DNA of 64,000 nucleotides from Pelomonas sp051857475 (GTDB lineage: Bacteria > Pseudomonadota > Gammaproteobacteria > Burkholderiales > Burkholderiaceae_C), in assembly GCF_051857475.1 (NCBI RefSeq), contig NZ_JBPZGZ010000001.1, positions 1,488,001 through 1,552,000 on the forward strand. Reading direction: 5' to 3'. Every line of letters begins with the position of its first letter. Position 1 is the first letter of the stretch. Below are positions 44,074-55,835 of the stretch, piece after piece. Made by a program: the position numbers and the translations under genes. The notes beneath the pieces are model-generated. The model was not told the DNA's origin and did no database searches. It worked only from the letters and a program-made list of their open reading frames with translations.

Positions 44074-45056
44074 TGCAGGACGAGCTGTTCGGCGGCCCGC
44101 CCGAAAAGCGGGCACGCGGCGTGCAGCCGGCGCCGCCACTTGCCGAGGACCAGGCCCTGGCAGCGGCGCTGTCCGAGCGCATCCATCTCGGCACGTCGAC
44201 GTGGAGCTATCCCGGCTGGGAAGGACTGGTCTGGGCCGGCAAGCACAGCGAAGCGACGTTGTCCAAGACCGGCCTGACGGCCTATGCAGCCCACCCGCTG
44301 CTGCGCGCCGTCGGCATCGACCGCGGCTTCTACCGGCCGATCGCCGCGAGCGACTTCGAGCGCCATGCCCAGCAGGTGCCGAAAGGCTTTCGGTTCACCG
44401 TCAAGGCGCCCAGCCTCGTGACCGATGCCTTGCTGCGCAGCGAGGACGGCCGCGGACAGGAACCCAATCCGCTCTTCCTCGATCCCGCCACGGCGCTGCA
44501 AACCTTCATCGAGCCGGCCTACGAGGGACTGGGTACGACCATTGGCGCGCTGGTCTTCCAGCTCAGTCCCCTGCCCTCATCGCGGCTGGGGCGCATGAAC
44601 GAGCAGCTCGACCTGCTGCACGCCCTGCTGCTGGCCTGCCCCACGCCACCGGCCGGCGTGCTGGCCGTGGAGGTTCGCGACGCCGCCTGGCTGAACTCCG
44701 ACTTCGTCGCCCTGCTGCGCGACACCGGCGCGCGCTACTGCGTCGGCCTGCATCCCAAGCTGCCGCCGCTGCAGGAGCAACTGCCGTTGCTGCGCGCGCT
44801 GTGGCCGGGGCCTTTGGTGGTGCGCTGGAACCTGAACCGGCTGCACGGGCCTTACGGCTATGAAGAGGCGGAGAAGCAGTACGGCCAATTCAACGAGATG
44901 CTGGACCCGGACCCCGAGACGCGAGCCGAACTGGCCCGCATCATCCGCGGCACTGCGGGCGCGGGCCAGGAGGCCTTCGTCACCATCTCCAACAAGGCCG
45001 AGGGCTCAGCGCCGCTGAGCGTTCGGGCCCTGGCCGAAGCCATCGTCAGGGGCTGA
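44073..45056 (+). CDS. DUF72 family protein (YecE-like)
   Basis: The protein has 327 aa and is a predicted TIM barrel. Family motifs are IHLGTSTWSYPGWEGLVW, GIDRGFYRPI, FRFTVKAP and the late segment VRWNLNRLHGPYGYEEAEKQYG. Its biochemical role is unknown. It is coupled to the pxp operon by a TGATG overlap but may simply be carried along. The 3' end overlaps the convergent small gene by 11 bp. Confidence 0.85.
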   Translation: MQDELFGGPPEKRARGVQPAPPLAEDQALAAALSERIHLGTSTWSYPGWEGLVWAGKHSEATLSKTGLTAYAAHPLLRAVGIDRGFYRPIAASDFERHAQQVPKGFRFTVKAPSLVTDALLRSEDGRGQEPNPLFLDPATALQTFIEPAYEGLGTTIGALVFQLSPLPSSRLGRMNEQLDLLHALLLACPTPPAGVLAVEVRDAAWLNSDFVALLRDTGARYCVGLHPKLPPLQEQLPLLRALWPGPLVVRWNLNRLHGPYGYEEAEKQYGQFNEMLDPDPETRAELARIIRGTAGAGQEAFVTISNKAEGSAPLSVRALAEAIVRG

Positions 45057-45276
45057 CGCGCTTGGTGCGGGTGGCGCGGCGCTTGGCCGGTGCCTTGGCA
45101 GTCGTCTGGGGTGTGGGCAGATTGCCGCCTTCGGCTTCCCAGCGGTGCATGTCTTCGCGGTGCTGGCGCTTGTCGTCATGGACGCGGCGCTGCTTGTGGG
45201 TGTGGCTGAAATGCTGGACCAGCTTGGCGGCCAGGGCGGAGGTGGCGACGAGGGCCAGGAGGGCTTTGGTCAACAT
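45046..45276 (-). CDS. Small basic protein with N-terminal hydrophobic segment
   Basis: The protein has 76 aa. A short hydrophobic N-terminus (LTKALLALVATSALAAKL) is followed by a very basic, His/Arg/Lys-rich tail (HTHKQRRVHDDKRQHRED). AAGGAGACACCCTC precedes the ATG, which supports real translation. No family is recognised. Confidence 0.6.
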   Translation of the reverse strand: MLTKALLALVATSALAAKLVQHFSHTHKQRRVHDDKRQHREDMHRWEAEGGNLPTPQTTAKAPAKRRATRTKRVSP

Positions 45277-45367
45277 GAGGGTGTCTCCTTGCGAGGCCCA
45301 CCCATGGTGGCCAGCGGACGGCCGCCCACCCGTCGGCCGGCGGCTTCAAGCCCTGTAGGAGCAGGCC

Positions 45368-45913
45368 TCAGCCCTGCAGCGGCCAGCGGGCAATGACGTC
45401 ATGCCGCGTCAGGCCCTGGGGGCTTTTGACGAGGACAAATTCGCTGGCGACCCAGCCGGCCAGGTCGACCGCCCAGTCGGGCGCGGTGTGCTTGTCGTAG
45501 CGCAGGGTCAGATGCGGCTGGAAGTCGCGCTCCGGCGTGGGCGATCCGTGCGCGGCCAGGCGCTCGACCAGGGCACCGTGCAACTCGCGCACGGCCTCCA
45601 GGCCTTGACCGCCGGTCAGCACGAAGGGATGCTTGGACGAGCGCTCCTGGCCCCAGCTCTTGAAGTGGTCGAAGCTCAGGTCGAAGGCCGGCCAGACGAC
45701 TTCGGATGCGGCCCGACTTGCCAGCGCGACGAGCTCGGCATCGGGCTCGGCCTCGAAGAAACCGAAGTAATGCAGCGTGATGTGGAAGATGCGGCTGGGT
45801 CTCAGCCGCGGCTGCAGCCCACGCGCCTCATGCTCGGCTGCGACGAAGCGCGCGATGCGTTCGGCCGTCTCTTCGTCGGGCCGCAGCGCGAAGAAGAGCT
45901 TGTGGCCGGTCAC
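45368..45913 (-). CDS. thpR: RNA 2',3'-cyclic phosphodiesterase (ThpR/LigT)
   Basis: The protein has 181 aa and a 2H phosphoesterase fold with both His-x-Thr motifs: HITLHYFGFF and HLTLRYDKH. It opens 2',3'-cyclic phosphates and shows 2'-5' RNA ligase activity in relatives. The start is GTG at 45913 with GAGGTC upstream, 4 bp after the preceding gene. The N-terminus GHKLFFALRPDEE is canonical. Confidence 0.88.
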   Translation of the reverse strand: MTGHKLFFALRPDEETAERIARFVAAEHEARGLQPRLRPSRIFHITLHYFGFFEAEPDAELVALASRAASEVVWPAFDLSFDHFKSWGQERSSKHPFVLTGGQGLEAVRELHGALVERLAAHGSPTPERDFQPHLTLRYDKHTAPDWAVDLAGWVASEFVLVKSPQGLTRHDVIARWPLQG

Positions 45914-45917
45914 GACC

Positions 45918-46151
45918 TCAGTTCGTGGCCGCCGAGGCCGCTTCGGCCGCCTTCCTGGCGGCCTCGTCGATCGAGTTCTGCACCTGCTGGCCCACGGCCT
46001 TGGGCGCCGGCAGGGCTGCACCGGCCGTGCCGGTCGCTGCAGCCGACGCGCCCGCTGCCGCCGGCTTCAGCGCCGTGGCCTGCTTCTTGGCGAGCGACAG
46101 CACGATGGCCGCGACGATGACGAGGGCGAGAAGGCTGAAGGCAGCACGCAT
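45918..46151 (-). CDS. Small membrane-anchored protein, unknown
   Basis: The protein has 77 aa. One N-terminal membrane helix (AAFSLLALVIVAAIVLSLA) is followed by an Ala-rich tail that ends in a helical, amphipathic segment (QNSIDEAARKAAEAASA). Similar short proteins are common in Burkholderiales, with no known role. It immediately precedes thpR. Confidence 0.65.
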   Translation of the reverse strand: MRAAFSLLALVIVAAIVLSLAKKQATALKPAAAGASAAATGTAGAALPAPKAVGQQVQNSIDEAARKAAEAASAATN

Positions 46152-46237
46152 GGCAGGCAAGAGCTGATGTTGTTGCCGTCCAGCATAGCTTTCGCATCGG
46201 GCCTGTCCAGACTTGAGCTGCGGCGCGGCCATCGCCG

Positions 46238-48246
46238 TCAGATCGACGCCCCGGACTTCAGGCAGCCGGAACGGGCAAACACTTCTGCCATGCGGGCCGA
46301 CCCGTGCAGCGACAGGTGATGGGTGTCCCTCAGCAGCGCCCGCCCCGTGTCGTCCCGAAACTGCAGCCGCCCATCGCGCAACAACAGGGTCGACTGCCTG
46401 ACCACGCACACGTCTTCACGCGCAGCCAAGTGGGCGTCGAGCCAAGCGACATAAGGGCGGTCAATCAGGTGGGACTCGGCAATCGAGCAGTCCGCCGAGT
46501 CCGGCTGTCGGAACGGCCGAGGCAAGCAGTTGCGGGCGCTGACGGGGCTCAAGGGGGCGTCGTAGGTCACCACGACGCGTTTGCCGGCGGCCACGAGCGC
46601 CTGGACGTCGTTGTCCAACAAACGCTTGAAGGCTTCAAGCTGCTGCTCGGGCGTCGGATTGGCGTCCGGCGGCCCCACCCCCCACTTCTTGAGGTCACGC
46701 GCGAAGAAGGCCAGCACCACCGTGTCCACGTCGGGTGAAGCCAGGATGGCCTGGTAGGCCAGCTGCATGGTTTCGACGCAGGGGTTGTGCACCCCCCAAA
46801 AAGCCCGGTCGACCAGGCCGCGCAACGGCGGGCAGCTCCAGCCCCCGACGTGAAGCAGGCCTTTGCCCTCTGACTCCGCCCAGGCAGCCAGCCCCGGCGC
46901 CAGAGAGTTGGCGGTACTGTCGCCCAACAAGGCCACGCGGCTGGGCCTGCCGCGACCAGCCTCGATGCAGAACGCCGCATTGGCACCGAGCCGTTCACGG
47001 CAACCGTCCGTCAAGAATTCGTTCCAGGCCAACTCACCCAGCGCGTGCCGGCTGGGCCCTCCGGCCGGGAACTCCCCCGCCGAGGCTAGCGCAATGCCAT
47101 TGAAGACCGCGACAGCCACACCCCCTGCCAGCAATGGCTTTGCCACGCTGAGGCGCCGGCCGGTCTGAGCGCCGAGGCGTCGCGCGGGCATCTCGACCCA
47201 GCGATAGGACGCAAGCGCCAGCAGCGCGCCGCAGGCCAGCCAGAAGCAAGTCCACGCCATGCCGATCGGATGCCCGCCCACAACGCGGACGAAGACCAGC
47301 ACCGGCCAGTGAAAAAGATAGAGCGAATAGCTGAGCAAGCCGATCTTGACCGGCAGGCGGGTCGACAAAAGCCGGTTCACGAGGGAAGCCGGCCCCGCCG
47401 CAATGAGCATCAATGCGGCCAGAACCGCCGGCGCCACGGCCAGAACCGGCTGATCGCGCCATGTGGCGGCGTGAGGCAGGGCAGCCACCAGCAGCAGCAA
47501 GCCCAGGAGCGAAGGCAGGTGGCGACGCAAGGCCTCCGCAGCGCCGCGCATGCGGTGTCTAGACAGCGAGGCTCGCGAGAGCGATTCGGCATTTGATGGG
47601 GCATGCCAAGCCAGCGCCACGCCCGCCAGCAATTCCCAAGCGCGCGTCCAGGGGGCGTAGAAAGCGCCGACCCCGTCGGACGCCGCCAGCGTCAGCCCAG
47701 CCCACGCAGACAGCCCCGCCAACAGAGCCAGCGCCGCCAGACCCAGTCCGGGGCGCACACGCGCCAGCGGCAGTGCCAGCAGCGGAAACACGAGGTAGAA
47801 CTGCTCCTCGACGGCCAGGCTCCACAAATGGAGCAAGGGCTTGGTTTCGGCTGCGGGGGCAAAGTACCCCGACTCGGACCACAGCTTGAGATTCGACGCA
47901 AACGCCTGCGCCGACAGCGCATGCGATGCCAACGCGCTGGACTCGTCGGCCGTCAGCAGCATCCAGCTGGCCACGCAGGAAAGAACCAGCAGCAGCAGCA
48001 GCGCAGGCAGGATGCGCAGCGCCCGCCGCCACCAGAATGCCATCACGTCGAACGTACCCTCGGCCATCTGGCGGAACACCGGCCTCGCGATGACGTAGCC
48101 GGAGATCACGAAGAAAACATCGACCCCCACGTAGGCGCCAGGAAAAGCCTGGGGAAAGGCGTGGAAAGCGATGACCAGCAGGATCGCGACGGCACGCAGG
48201 CCGTCGATGTCGGCCCGATACGAGGCTGGCGCTGCCTCGCCGGATG

Positions 48247-48256
<10 letters not shown>
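46238..48256 (-). CDS. Acyltransferase family 3 with C-terminal SGNH domain
   Basis: The protein has 672 aa. It is an OafA/YrhL-type integral membrane acyltransferase with about ten helices; RADIDGLRAVAILLVIAFHAFP carries the catalytic-region His, and GVDVFFVISGYVI is typical. The C-terminal SGNH hydrolase-like domain has VALLGDSTANSL and the Asp-x-x-His pair DTHHLSLHG. It probably O-acetylates a surface polysaccharide or LPS. The start is GTG at 48256, overlapping the end of guaA by 10 nt. No other surface-polysaccharide gene is near. Confidence 0.88.
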
Positions 48257-49833
<1,577 letters not shown>

Positions 49834-49840
49834 GGTGATC

Positions 49841-51073
49841 TCAGGCAGTTTGCAAAGCGGCGCGCTGGCGGTGGAAGAAGCGGTAGGCCAGCATGAGGCC
49901 GACCGCTTGCAAGGCAGCGCAGGTGAAGAAGGGCAGACCCATGCGCGGGTCGCTGGCGGGCAGATGCGAGACCCAGCCCAGCAGGGTCAGGCCGATGACC
50001 GGCGCGAGGACGGCGGTCATGCTGTTCAGCGACGACACGGCGCCCATGGCCTGGCCTTGGTGGTGGGCACCGGCGGCGTTGGAGATGATGCTCTGCACCG
50101 CAGCCGCCGCAACCCCGCCGAGCAGGTTGAAGGCGATGACGGCATACATCATCCAGCCTTCGCTCGCGAGGCCGAAGCCGAGGTAGGCCAGCGAGGCCGA
50201 ACCCATGCCGACCAGGGCCAGCCGCTGCGGGCTGAAGCGCGCCAGCAGCGGCTTGAGCAGCACGCCCTGGCTGACGACCGACACGACGCCCACGGCCAGC
50301 AGCGAATTGCTGACCTCCAGCGGGCCCCAGCCGAACTTGAACTTGGTGTACAGCACCCAGGTCATGTGCAGCATGAACTGAGCGAGCGAGGACAGCGCGA
50401 TGACGACGACCAGGGAGCCCACACCCTTCAGTGCCGCCAGGCCGCGCAGCGCGCTGACCGGGTTGGCCTTCTTCCAGTTGAAAGGCGTGCGCCTTTCCAG
50501 CGGCAGGGACTCGGGCAGCACGAAGAAGCCGTAGCACCAGTTCAGCACGGCCATGCAGCCGGCGGCGATGAAGGGCCAGTGCACGTCGTAGTGGCCCAGG
50601 CGTCCGCCAATGAAGGGACCGAGGATGAAGCCGATGCCGAACATGGCGCCCAGTTGGCCGAAGCGGCGTGCGCGGTCTTCCGGCGCCGTGATGTCGGCCA
50701 CATAGGCGTTGGCGATGGCGATATTGGCCTGCATCGCGCCCGAGAACAGGCGCACCACGACCAGCATCCACAGCGCCGTGGCCATCGCCGTCACGAAAAA
50801 GCTCAGCGCCAGGCCGGCAAAGCCGATCAGCAGCACGGGCCGTCGGCCGAAGCGGTCGGACAGCGCCCCCAGCACCGGCGAGCCCACGAAGTTGGCCACG
50901 CCGAAGGCCATGGTCACGAGCAGGAAGGCCGAGGTCTGCTCGTCGTTGCTGTGCGTGAACGTCCCCACGATATGAGGCAGCACCGGCACCATCAGGCCGA
51001 TGGAGATCATGTCGATCAGCACGGCGGCCATGATGAAGCCCATGGCGGGCGTGCGATTCGGGGAGGAGCTCAT
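49841..51073 (-). CDS. Major facilitator superfamily efflux pump (TetA-like)
   Basis: The protein has 410 aa and twelve membrane helices. The MFS motif A is GALSDRFGRRPVLL between helices 2 and 3, and GPFIGGRLG is a motif-C-like stretch, which points to a drug:H+ antiporter of the TetA/Bcr type. ATG 51073 is preceded by AGATTCACG without a strong ribosome site. It lies between guaB and guaA, with only 7 bp to guaA, an odd insertion in a purine operon. Confidence 0.85.
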   Translation of the reverse strand: MSSSPNRTPAMGFIMAAVLIDMISIGLMVPVLPHIVGTFTHSNDEQTSAFLLVTMAFGVANFVGSPVLGALSDRFGRRPVLLIGFAGLALSFFVTAMATALWMLVVVRLFSGAMQANIAIANAYVADITAPEDRARRFGQLGAMFGIGFILGPFIGGRLGHYDVHWPFIAAGCMAVLNWCYGFFVLPESLPLERRTPFNWKKANPVSALRGLAALKGVGSLVVVIALSSLAQFMLHMTWVLYTKFKFGWGPLEVSNSLLAVGVVSVVSQGVLLKPLLARFSPQRLALVGMGSASLAYLGFGLASEGWMMYAVIAFNLLGGVAAAAVQSIISNAAGAHHQGQAMGAVSSLNSMTAVLAPVIGLTLLGWVSHLPASDPRMGLPFFTCAALQAVGLMLAYRFFHRQRAALQTA

Positions 51074-51080
51074 CGTGAAT

Positions 51081-51118
51081 CTGAAAAGAGAAACGGGGCG
51101 ATCAGAAATCGCCCCGTT
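51081..51118 (-). terminator. Terminator after guaB
   Basis: AACGGGGCGAT (51092-51102) pairs perfectly with ATCGCCCCGTT (51108-51118). On the minus strand it is followed by a T-rich tract (TCTCTTTTC). It separates guaB from the MFS gene. Confidence 0.75.
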
Positions 51119-51133
51119 CATGCGGTCAGCAGC

Positions 51134-52603
<1,470 letters not shown>

Positions 52604-52629
52604 GAGGAAAGCTCCAGACGCAAAGCGGC

Positions 52630-52635
52630 ATTATA
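52630..52635 (-). promoter_or_regulatory. Consensus -10 of guaB
   Basis: On the minus strand the sequence is TATAAT followed by a GC-rich discriminator (GCCGC), a layout typical of growth-rate-controlled promoters. No good -35 is seen at 16-18 bp. Confidence 0.55.
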
Positions 52636-52774
52636 CGGAGGGTCAGACGACGGGCCGCTTCACCCCCCGGCAATAGGCCTTCGCGAAGCTGTGGGCACAC
52701 GCGGTGGGCGCGAGTGTGTATTGCGTTGTATTTGTCGACCCCGCACCTGGGTGGACAGGCTCTAAACTGGCTGG

Positions 52775-53290
52775 ATGCCTCGCCAAACCCTTCGCCAAGC
52801 CGTCCTCGTCCTGCTCTGCCTCGCCGCCGCCGGCGCCGCCCAGGCGCAATGGAAGTGGCGCGACGCCAAGGGCAATGTGCAGTACAGCGACATGCCTCCG
52901 CCGTCCGGCACGCCGGAGAAGGACATCCTGCAACGCCCCAACCTCACCAGGCCGATCGTCGTCGTCGCGGCCCCTGGCACCCAGGCCAGCGCTGCGGCGT
53001 CGGCGCCCAAGGCCGCCGCCAGCGCGCCGACCAAGGCCGAGCAGGAAGCCGCGGCCAAGCAGAAGCAGGACCAGGACACCCAGGCGGCCAAACAGAAGGA
53101 AGAGGAAAAGCGCATTGCCCAGGTGAGGCGCGAGAACTGCACCCGCGGCCAGGCCAACCTGCGCGATCTGCAGAACGGCCAGCGCCTGACCCGCACCAAC
53201 GAAAAGGGCGAGCGCGTCTACATGGACGAGGCCCAGATCGCCGCCGAGGTCAACCGCGCCCGCGACCTCATCACCAGCGAATGCAAGTGA
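52775..53290 (+). CDS. DUF4124-domain exported protein
   Basis: The protein has 171 aa. The signal peptide is LRQAVLVLLCLAAAGAAQAQ. The short DUF4124 domain follows (WKWRDAKGNVQYSDMPPP), then an Ala/Lys/Gln/Glu-rich helical linker and a C-terminal part with one Cys near each end (RENCTRG...TSECK). The function is unknown; such proteins are abundant in Burkholderiales and periplasmic. Confidence 0.85.
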   Translation: MPRQTLRQAVLVLLCLAAAGAAQAQWKWRDAKGNVQYSDMPPPSGTPEKDILQRPNLTRPIVVVAAPGTQASAAASAPKAAASAPTKAEQEAAAKQKQDQDTQAAKQKEEEKRIAQVRRENCTRGQANLRDLQNGQRLTRTNEKGERVYMDEAQIAAEVNRARDLITSECK

Positions 53291-53308
53291 TGCCCTGACG
53301 GCCCGCGC

Positions 53309-53623
53309 TCAGCCCGAGTGCTTGGGCCGGTGGCGCGACACGATGGGCTGGCCACGCTTGGCATAGCGCAGCCGCCGGGCCTCCTTGGGGTCGACGGTCA
53401 GCGGGCGGTAGACCTCGATGCGATCCCGCTCCCGCAGTACCGTCTCCAGGGGGCGCACCCGTCCCCAGATGCCGATGCGCAGTTGACCGAGAGGCTGGCT
53501 GTGCGCCGCCATGAAGTCAGCGCAGCCGCGCAAGGCGGCGTCGAGGGTGATGCCCTCCACCACCTCCAGCCAGCGCTGCTGCACATCGCCGGCCTGCGGA
53601 CTCCAGACCAGTTCAACGCGCAC
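53309..53623 (-). CDS. rnfH: RnfH-family ubiquitin-like protein (RatB)
   Basis: The protein has 104 aa. The RnfH/UPF0125 fold is VRVELVWSP...ERDRIEVYRPLTVDPKEARRLR. The start is GTG at 53623, inside the ratA 3' end. The ratA-ratB pair divergent from smpB is a conserved proteobacterial arrangement. Its role is unclear. Confidence 0.88.
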   Translation of the reverse strand: MRVELVWSPQAGDVQQRWLEVVEGITLDAALRGCADFMAAHSQPLGQLRIGIWGRVRPLETVLRERDRIEVYRPLTVDPKEARRLRYAKRGQPIVSRHRPKHSG

Positions 53624-54071
53624 CGTAGAGGCTTTCCGCGCGCTGCACGAAGCTGTCGACAAAGGTATTGGCGATGCGGTCGAACACCGGGCTGACGACG
53701 GCTTCCAGGGCGCCGCTGCTGAAGGCATAGCTGAGTTCGAAGGCGATCTTGCAGGCCGTGGCCTCGGCATCCGCGCCGGACTTGTTCAGCGGGAGGAACT
53801 GCCACACACCGTCCAGATGCGAGAACGGCCCGTCGACCAATTCCATGCGCACGCTGCGGCCGTCCTCGTTGTGGTTGCGCGTCGTGAAGGCGTGGCGCAC
53901 GCCGGCGTAGGCCAGGTGCAGGCGGGCCGTGACGGAGTCGCCTTCGCGCTCGATCACATCGACCTTGTTGCACCAGGGAAGGAACTCGGGATAGCGCTCC
54001 ACTGCGGTGACCAGCTCGTACATCTCACGCGGCGTGTACCAGAGCAAAACGGACTTTTTGACCTGCTTCAT
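53613..54071 (-). CDS. ratA: RatA/COQ10-type START-domain protein
   Basis: The protein has 152 aa. MKQVKKSVLLWYTPREMYELVTAVERYPEFLPWC is the typical beginning of the cyclase/dehydrase (START-like) family. In E. coli RatA was reported to inhibit ribosome association, and relatives bind ubiquinone. It is divergent from smpB. Confidence 0.9.
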   Translation of the reverse strand: MKQVKKSVLLWYTPREMYELVTAVERYPEFLPWCNKVDVIEREGDSVTARLHLAYAGVRHAFTTRNHNEDGRSVRMELVDGPFSHLDGVWQFLPLNKSGADAEATACKIAFELSYAFSSGALEAVVSPVFDRIANTFVDSFVQRAESLYGAR

Positions 54072-54118
54072 AGAATGCCGGGATTGTAAGAAGGGCCCAG
54101 AGCCCCACATGCCACTTC

Positions 54119-54577
54119 ATGTCCATCGCCGAGAACCGCCGCGCCCGCTACGACTACCACATCGAGGAACAGTTCGAGGCCGGTGTCGTGCTGTCCGGCT
54201 GGGAGATCAAGGCCATCCGCGCCGGCCAGGTCCAGCTGACGGATGGCTACGTGATGATCAAGGACGGCGAGCTCTTCCTGATCGGCTGCCGCATCAATGC
54301 ATTGCGCAGCGCCTCCACCCATGTTTCACCCGAGGCCGACCGCACCAAGAAGCTCTTGATGCACAAGGCCGAGATCAAGCGCCTGGTCGGCAAGGTCGAG
54401 CAGCGCGGCTTCACGCTGGTGCCGCTGAACCTGCACTACAAGGGCGGCCGCGTGAAGGCCGACATCGCGCTGGCCAAGGGCAAGGCCCAGCATGACAAGC
54501 GCGAGACCGAGAAGAAGCGGGATTGGGAAAGAGAGAAGGGGCAGTTGATGCGGCACAAGGTGTCAGCGAAGGGCTGA
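54119..54577 (+). CDS. smpB: SsrA-binding protein
   Basis: The protein has 152 aa. It partners tmRNA in trans-translation. Conserved blocks are IAENRRARYDYHIEE, GWEIKAIRAGQVQL, RTKKLLMHKAEI and the basic tail KGKAQHDKRETEKKRDWERE. No ssrA gene is seen in this window. The end overlaps the convergent C-S lyase gene by 15 bp. Confidence 0.96.
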   Translation: MSIAENRRARYDYHIEEQFEAGVVLSGWEIKAIRAGQVQLTDGYVMIKDGELFLIGCRINALRSASTHVSPEADRTKKLLMHKAEIKRLVGKVEQRGFTLVPLNLHYKGGRVKADIALAKGKAQHDKRETEKKRDWEREKGQLMRHKVSAKG

Positions 54578-55747
54578 CAGCGCCTGCTCGATATCCGCCT
54601 TGAGGTCGTTGCCGTCCTCGAGGCCGATCGCAAATCGCACCAAGGTACCGCCGTCGAACGGCAGCGGCAGGTCGCGGCTGCGGCTCATGTCGTAGGGCAC
54701 GGCCAGGCTCATCGGGCCGGCCCAGGAATAGCCGATACCGAAGAGCTGCAGCGCATCGACGAAGGCGTCCACCTGCGCCGCGCTGTACTCGGGCTTGAAC
54801 ACCGCCGAGAACAGGCAGGCCGCGCCCGCACCGCCGACGGCCAGCCAGTGCTCGTGGCCGGGTGATCCGGGCAGCGCGGGGTGGAAGACCTGTGCGACCT
54901 CGGGCCGACCCGCCATCCAGCTCGCCAGCTGCCGCGTGACGCGGTCCTGGGACTCATAGCGCAGCTGCATCGTCGGCAGGCTGCGCAGCACGATCTCCAC
55001 ATCGTTCAGCCCCAGGCCATAGCCCAGGTGCTCGTGGGTGCGGTCGAGGCGCTCGTGCAGCTTGCGGTCGCGGGTGCAGACCGCGCCCATGAGGATGTCG
55101 GCGCCGCCACTGGCGTACTTGGTCAGCGCCTGCATGACGATGTCGGCGCCCAGCCCCGGGTGGGTCTTGGGAGCCGGCTCGAAGCCGTTGAAGGCCAGGC
55201 CTGCGCCCCAGGTGTTGTCCAAGGCTGTCGTGATGCCGCGCGCGCGGCAAGCAGCCAAAGTGCCCAGCAGGTCGGGGAACTCCAACGTGATGGACCCTGC
55301 AGCCTCCAGCCAGACCAGCTGGGTGTTGTCGCGCAGCTCCGGCACCGTCAGCGGGTCGTAGAAGCGGTGCGTGACGCCCCATTGCGGCAGCCAGGACTCG
55401 GTCAGGTAGCGGTTCTGGCCGTAGACGTTGTCCGGCACCAGCACCTCGTCACCCGGGCGCAGCATGGCCAGCGACGGCAGCGTCACCGCCGCCAGACCGC
55501 TGGGCACCAGCAGGCAATGTTCCGCGTGCTCCAGCGTCGCGATGCGGGCCGCCAGCGTGTAGCTCGTCGGCGTGCCGTGCAGGCCGTAGCGATAGGACAG
55601 GCCGCCGCGCACCCGGGGCCGGTGCAGTTCGGCCGTGCTCTTGAAGAGCACCGTCGAGGCCTTGGCCACCGGCACGGGCACCGCGTCCCAGCCTTCGGGG
55701 GCGCGGTAGGGGTGGTGGATGAGCTGGGTGCTGGGTGCGCTCTTCAT
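54563..55747 (-). CDS. metC: PLP-dependent cystathionine beta-lyase-type enzyme
   Basis: The protein has 394 aa in the Cys/Met-metabolism PLP family. SYRYGLHGTPTSYTLAARIA is the N-terminal substrate region. The PLP lysine lies in MQALTKYASGGADILMG, and the cofactor aspartate region is TTALDNTWGAG. MetC (cystathionine to homocysteine) is most likely; other C-S lyases cannot be excluded. Repeat copy C begins just upstream of its start. Confidence 0.85.
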   Translation of the reverse strand: MKSAPSTQLIHHPYRAPEGWDAVPVPVAKASTVLFKSTAELHRPRVRGGLSYRYGLHGTPTSYTLAARIATLEHAEHCLLVPSGLAAVTLPSLAMLRPGDEVLVPDNVYGQNRYLTESWLPQWGVTHRFYDPLTVPELRDNTQLVWLEAAGSITLEFPDLLGTLAACRARGITTALDNTWGAGLAFNGFEPAPKTHPGLGADIVMQALTKYASGGADILMGAVCTRDRKLHERLDRTHEHLGYGLGLNDVEIVLRSLPTMQLRYESQDRVTRQLASWMAGRPEVAQVFHPALPGSPGHEHWLAVGGAGAACLFSAVFKPEYSAAQVDAFVDALQLFGIGYSWAGPMSLAVPYDMSRSRDLPLPFDGGTLVRFAIGLEDGNDLKADIEQALSALR

Positions 55748-55751
55748 GTTT

Positions 55752-55830
55752 GCCCCTCGCCCGCCGAGTACGTCGTGCGATCCCCCGAGGGGATGCGGGC
55801 CAGCTCGGGAGCGGCCCAGCGCTTGGCCCA
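55752..55830 (+). repeat. Structured intergenic repeat, copy C (short)
   Basis: This shortened copy of the repeat begins CCCCTCGCCC. It keeps the first hairpin as ATCCCC/GGGGAT (55780-55794) and the outer hairpin as GGGCCA/TGGCCC (55797-55829) around GGGAGCGGCCCAGCGC, and lacks the middle hairpin. Both retained stems show G-C to A-T pair swaps relative to copies A and B. Confidence 0.7.
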
Positions 55831-55835
55831 GGTCA

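Noticed and set aside
53309..53770. Longer start for the rnfH gene inside ratA
   Set aside because: The extra N-terminal residues are Ser/Pro/Ala-rich out-of-frame ratA sequence. GTG 53623 gives the family N-terminus.
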